Source: Candidatus Latescibacterota bacterium
GTDB lineage: Bacteria; Krumholzibacteriota; Krumholzibacteriia; WVZY01; JAKEHA01
Length of the DNA: 9,509 nt
Reading direction: 5' to 3'
Assembly (NCBI GenBank): GCA_022615275.1
Contig: JAKEHA010000262.1
Coordinates: 1-9,509 of the forward strand
Part shown: positions 6,742-9,509 of the stretch, one piece after another
Layout: each line of letters begins with the position of its first letter
Numbering within the stretch: position 1 is the first letter of the stretch
The notes under the pieces: model-generated
Seen by the model: only the letters and a program-made list of their open reading frames with translations
Told to the model about the DNA's origin: nothing
Databases searched by the model: none
Position numbers and translations under genes: made by a program

Positions 6742-8875
6742 GGGTATCCCCCCATTCGTTGGACGTTGCGCGCGGACCGCCGTTCGCGATCTCCAGCACG
6801 CGCCTCTTGCCGAGCAACATGCGACCGAACGTCGCCACCAGGGTCTTGGCGTCGTCGAGCAGCGACCAATTCTGGACGTAGGCGGCGTCCAGCACGAGGA
6901 GAACGTCGCGGGCCAGCGCACCCGATCCGCTTCGCCACGGGCCGGTGATCCCCGGGCGCATGTCGTAGCGGAAGCGCGCGACCCCATCGACGTGACGCGC
7001 GTCCGCGACGGGCAACGGGTACGGTCCCACGATACTCATCTTTCCGATGACGACCAGCCAGAACAGGGGAAGGTTGACGAAGTCGGACGGGCCGTCCGCT
7101 TGGCCGTTTCCGGCCACGGGCACCGCGATGGACTCTCCGCGGGCGCCGAGCCGCTCACCGACGACGAAGGGCTTGCGCGCCTTCGAAAACGCGTACAGCG
7201 AGTATAGCACATAGAACGGCGCCGAAACCACCGCGAAGGCCAATCCCACGACCACGTCGAGGGCCCGCTTGGCGAAGCGGGCCGCGAGGTAGCGCGCGTC
7301 GCGCGGATACAGAATCACGGGGCGACCCATGAGGTCGGTCACGCGCGCGTTCTGGAATACCAAGCCCGCGTAGTCGGTGAGCACCACCACGTCGACCACC
7401 TTCCGGCGCGCGAGCGCCAGCGTGTTCGCGAGCTGCTCATCGGAGAGCGACCCCGGCAAGACGACGATCTGCTGGATGCGGTAGCGGTCCACGATGCGTT
7501 CCAGGTTCTCCAGCGGTCCCAACGTCCCGGTCAGGATCTCGTCGCTCTGTCCGGCCGTGTCGACGACGCCCACGACGTCGACGCCCATGGCGTCGTCCTG
7601 GGTGAGCTTCAGCTCCACCTCGCGGGCGCGCGCTTTCGGCCCCACCACGCACGCGCGCTTCAAGTCCACCTTCTGCGCCAGCAGACGCCCGTGCAGCCGG
7701 CGTACCCCGGAGCGCAAGAGCCACGCGTACAGGATCGCGAACGGCACCAGGAAAACCACCACCATGCGCGAGTAGGTGCGAATCTGGCTCAGGTACGTGC
7801 TCGTCATGAGCAGCACCGAGGCCAGCACGATGGCGCGACCGATGTCGAAGAGCTCGTCGACGGGCTTGGTCTCGCGCCGGATGCGGTACAGGCCCGCGGC
7901 CGCGAAGGTGAAAACGAAGAGCAGATTCTCGAACACAATGAAGCGCCGGTACGCGCTCACCCCGAAGATCGGGTTGACGAAGATATCCGCCAGCAAGACG
8001 CGCAGGTAGTACGCGGAAAAGAACGCGGCGTTGAAGGCGGCTACGTCGAGCAACAGGAACAGGAGCACCTTGCCGACTTCACGATAGCGCTTCACCAGGT
8101 ACGCCACCGTACCCCACTTCTCGTAATAGCGAACCAGGCTCGCCAGGTGCGCGACGAACGAGCGATTGAGCACGGTCTGCGCACTCTCGCGCTTGTACCC
8201 GTGCTCGACGACGGCGTCGGCCACGTAGAACACGCTCAATCCCCGCTGTTTCATCCGGTAGCACCAGTCGACGTCCTCGAAGTAGAGAAAGAAGCGCTCG
8301 TCCATCATGCCCACGCTGTCGACCGCCTCGCGCCGCACGAACATGGCCGCGCCCAGCAACCAGTCGACTTCGCGCGTGGAGGCGTGGTCGAAGTCGAGCA
8401 TCAGGTGGTCGCGCAGCGCCTTGGGGTTCTTGACGAGCTTGCCCAGCGGCGTGCGTCGCAAGAGCAGCACGGTGAACGTGTAAAAGCGCCGGCACGAGAG
8501 CTGGACCGATCCGTCCTGGAACACCAGCTTGGGTCCCGCGATGCCGACACCCGGGTTGTGGTCCATGAACTCGACCAGCCGCGTCACGGTGCCGCGCTTG
8601 ACCACGGTATCGGGATTCAAGATGAACAGGTAGCGTGCGCGCGCTTCGCGGATGCCGACGTTGACGCCCTTCGAGTAGCCGAGGTTCTCGCGCCCCGCGA
8701 TCATGGTCGCCCACGGAAACTCGCGCCGCACGAGATCCGGGGTGCCGTCCGCGCTGGCGTTGTCGACCACGACGACCTCGGCCAGCCCCGACTGGACGTC
8801 GGCGGAAAGCGACGCCAGGCACGCGCGTACCACGCCCGAGCTGTTGTAGGTGACGATGATGACGGAGACGCGCAC
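6731..8875 (-). CDS. GT2 rhamnosyltransferase-like domain fused to a degenerate (pseudo) polyprenyl phosphoglycosyl transferase
   Basis: A 714-residue membrane protein with four modules. Residues 1-230 are a GT2 glycosyltransferase of the WbbL/rhamnosyltransferase kind: VSVIIVTYNSS (3-13), VVDNASADGT (36-45), ENLGYSKGVNVGIREA (63-78), LNPDT (86-90, Asp89 of the metal site), WLLGAAMFV (172-180) and FEDVDWCYRMKQRG (199-212, presumed base region). Four hydrophobic segments follow (about 269-298, 312-330, 348-362, 371-388). Next is a CoA-binding-like Rossmann domain (about 405-525; ACVVGPKARAREVEL). Last comes a WbaP/WcaJ-type domain (535-690) with the membrane-entry helix KRALDVVVGLAF..., MSIVGPYP (613-620), MRPGITGPW (639-647) and LDAAYVQNWSLLDD (662-675). 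In that domain the catalytic Asp-Glu is replaced by Val600-Asn601 and the KFRSM segment is missing. The GT2 half looks active. The start is taken as GTG at 8875, four bases after the upstream stop. Extending to 8971 would overlap that gene by 92 bases. Confidence 0.85.
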   Translation of the reverse strand: MRVSVIIVTYNSSGVVRACLASLSADVQSGLAEVVVVDNASADGTPDLVRREFPWATMIAGRENLGYSKGVNVGIREARARYLFILNPDTVVKRGTVTRLVEFMDHNPGVGIAGPKLVFQDGSVQLSCRRFYTFTVLLLRRTPLGKLVKNPKALRDHLMLDFDHASTREVDWLLGAAMFVRREAVDSVGMMDERFFLYFEDVDWCYRMKQRGLSVFYVADAVVEHGYKRESAQTVLNRSFVAHLASLVRYYEKWGTVAYLVKRYREVGKVLLFLLLDVAAFNAAFFSAYYLRVLLADIFVNPIFGVSAYRRFIVFENLLFVFTFAAAGLYRIRRETKPVDELFDIGRAIVLASVLLMTSTYLSQIRTYSRMVVVFLVPFAILYAWLLRSGVRRLHGRLLAQKVDLKRACVVGPKARAREVELKLTQDDAMGVDVVGVVDTAGQSDEILTGTLGPLENLERIVDRYRIQQIVVLPGSLSDEQLANTLALARRKVVDVVVLTDYAGLVFQNARVTDLMGRPVILYPRDARYLAARFAKRALDVVVGLAFAVVSAPFYVLYSLYAFSKARKPFVVGERLGARGESIAVPVAGNGQADGPSDFVNLPLFWLVVIGKMSIVGPYPLPVADARHVDGVARFRYDMRPGITGPWRSGSGALARDVLLVLDAAYVQNWSLLDDAKTLVATFGRMLLGKRRVLEIANGGPRATSNEWGDTHAH
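6746..6753 (-). promoter_or_regulatory. Ribosome binding site deciding the propeller start
   Basis: On the coding strand GGGGGGAT stands four bases before the ATG at 6741-6739. It is the best-placed purine-rich site of any gene start in the window and supports this start over the in-frame codon at 6987. It lies inside the 3' end of the upstream glycosyltransferase gene. Confidence 0.6.
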
Positions 8876-8879
8876 GTTG

Positions 8880-9509
8880 CTATGGAATCCTTCGTCGGAA
8901 CGAGGCGAAGCGGAGCTTCCAAACCATGAAGGCCGCCTCCCAGATGATGCGGCGCGACATCTTGGACGCACCCACCAGGCGGTCGGTGAACACGATCGGA
9001 ATCTCTACGATGCGAAACTTCCGCTTCCAGGCGTGAAAGTTCATCTCGATCTGAAACGAATAGCCGTCGCTCTTGATCTCGTCGAGCGGCAGCGCCATGA
9101 GCACTTCGCGCCGGAAACACTTGAAGCCGCCGGTAGCGTCGTGGAGCGGCATGCCGGTCACGATGCGCGTGTAGATGTTCGCCGACACGCTCAAGATCAG
9201 GCGCGAGAGGGGCCAGTTGACCACCGTCACTCCCTGCACGTAGCGCGACCCGATGACCAGGTCGGCGTCGCGAATGCGTTCGAGAAAGCGCGGGATGGCG
9301 GCCGGGTCGTGAGAAAAATCCGCATCCATCTCGAACACGAAGCGCACGTCGGTGTTGGCGAGCGCCCACTTGAACCCGGCGATGTACGCGGTTCCCAGCC
9401 CGAACTTGCCCTCACGGTGCAGCACGTGCACGCGGGGTTCGCCGGCCGCGACCTGGTCCGCGATGCGTCCGGTCCCGTCGGGCGAGTTGTCGTCGACGAC
9501 CAGTACGCC
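8880..9509 (-). CDS. Polyprenol-phosphate mannose synthase-like GT2 glycosyltransferase (DPM1 family), 5' end missing
   Basis: The C-terminal 209 residues of a GT2 enzyme that makes polyprenyl-phosphate-linked sugar (classically mannose from GDP-mannose) at the cytoplasmic face of the membrane. The frame is open to base 9509, and the first visible residues are LVVDDNSPDGTGRIAD, a core motif that normally lies about 30-40 residues from the start. Further DPM1 motifs are HREGKFGLGTAYIAGFKWAL, FEMDADFSHDP (the metal-binding DAD), ADLVIGSRYV, VVNWPLSR, HDATGGFKCFRREVL, SDGYSFQIEMNFHAW, IVEIPIVFTDR and GASKMSRRI. No C-terminal membrane segments follow, so this is the short soluble type, ending in TAG at 8882-8880. 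It starts the visible part of the operon. Whether it makes a mannosyl donor for later transferases or adds another sugar cannot be read from sequence. Confidence 0.92.
   Translation of the reverse strand, partial: GVLVVDDNSPDGTGRIADQVAAGEPRVHVLHREGKFGLGTAYIAGFKWALANTDVRFVFEMDADFSHDPAAIPRFLERIRDADLVIGSRYVQGVTVVNWPLSRLILSVSANIYTRIVTGMPLHDATGGFKCFRREVLMALPLDEIKSDGYSFQIEMNFHAWKRKFRIVEIPIVFTDRLVGASKMSRRIIWEAAFMVWKLRFASFRRRIP
8888..8893 (-). promoter_or_regulatory. Possible ribosome binding site for the GT2 fusion gene
   Basis: The coding strand reads GAAGGA inside the last codons of the upstream gene, 12 bases before the GTG at 8875-8873. The spacing is longer than ideal, so re-initiation after the upstream TAG may matter as much. 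It supports a start at 8875 rather than at 8971. Confidence 0.4.

Noticed and set aside
6742..6987. Longer in-frame start for the propeller gene (868 residues)
   Set aside because: The extra 82 residues would lie antisense-free inside the end of the upstream transferase gene, have no domain character, and would bury the clear signal peptide. The ATG at 6741 has a good ribosome site.
7060..7153. Compensating frameshifts as the cause of the lost PGT motifs
   Set aside because: Translating the other two minus-strand frames through this stretch did not recover a KFRSM or DELPQ motif, and the flanking conserved blocks are in one frame. Deletion and substitution are the simpler reading.
8876..8971. 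Longer in-frame start for the GT2 fusion gene
   Set aside because: The added 32 residues are low-complexity, basic and overlap the C-terminus of the DPM1-like gene. The GT2 fold begins at the VSVIIVTYN strand just after the GTG at 8875.

Overview
The window reads as one uninterrupted stretch of a cell-surface glycan locus from a GC-rich bacterium (about two-thirds G+C by eye). All seven supported genes lie on the minus strand, so the operon is read from high to low coordinates. The exported propeller protein ends in an FlgD/T9SS-like C-terminal domain. That domain is common in the Fibrobacteres-Chlorobi-Bacteroidetes assemblage and GC-rich candidate phyla near it (for example Eisenbacteria-like lineages). 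This taxonomic guess is inference from one domain plus base composition.

Order of transcription: (1) a dolichol/polyprenol-phosphate mannose synthase-like GT2 enzyme, 5' end outside the window (8880-9509); (2) a 714-residue fusion of a rhamnosyltransferase-like GT2 domain to a four-helix membrane bundle, a CoA-binding-like domain and a degenerate phosphoglycosyl-transferase domain (6731-8875); (3) a 786-residue secreted beta-propeller protein with an FlgD/T9SS-like tail (4381-6741); (4) a CapD/PglF-type nucleotide-sugar 4,6-dehydratase without membrane helices (2913-4373); (5) a DegT/DnrJ/EryC1/StrS PLP sugar aminotransferase (1708-2916); (6) a FemAB/GNAT-type acyltransferase (748-1704); (7) the N-terminal 250 residues of a Wzx-type flippase, running off the low end (1-751).

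Neighbouring genes overlap by 4-11 bases or are separated by 3-7 bases. There is no intergenic space for a promoter, terminator or RNA gene, and no gap over 300 bases. No insertion sequence, CRISPR array, tRNA or long DNA repeat was seen.

Proposed joint function (inference): genes 4-6 make an N-acylated 4-amino-4,6-dideoxy nucleotide sugar (dehydration, transamination, N-acylation). Genes 1 and 2 transfer sugars to a polyprenyl carrier or growing chain at the inner face of the cytoplasmic membrane. Gene 7 flips the product. Gene 3 is the only exported protein and is the most unexpected member. Its two notable features are the layout of a PorZ-like protein (signal peptide, propellers, C-terminal sandwich) and its position inside a glycan operon. 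The other highlight is that the phosphoglycosyl-transferase domain of gene 2 has lost its catalytic Asp-Glu pair and the segment before it, so it is probably a pseudo-enzyme.
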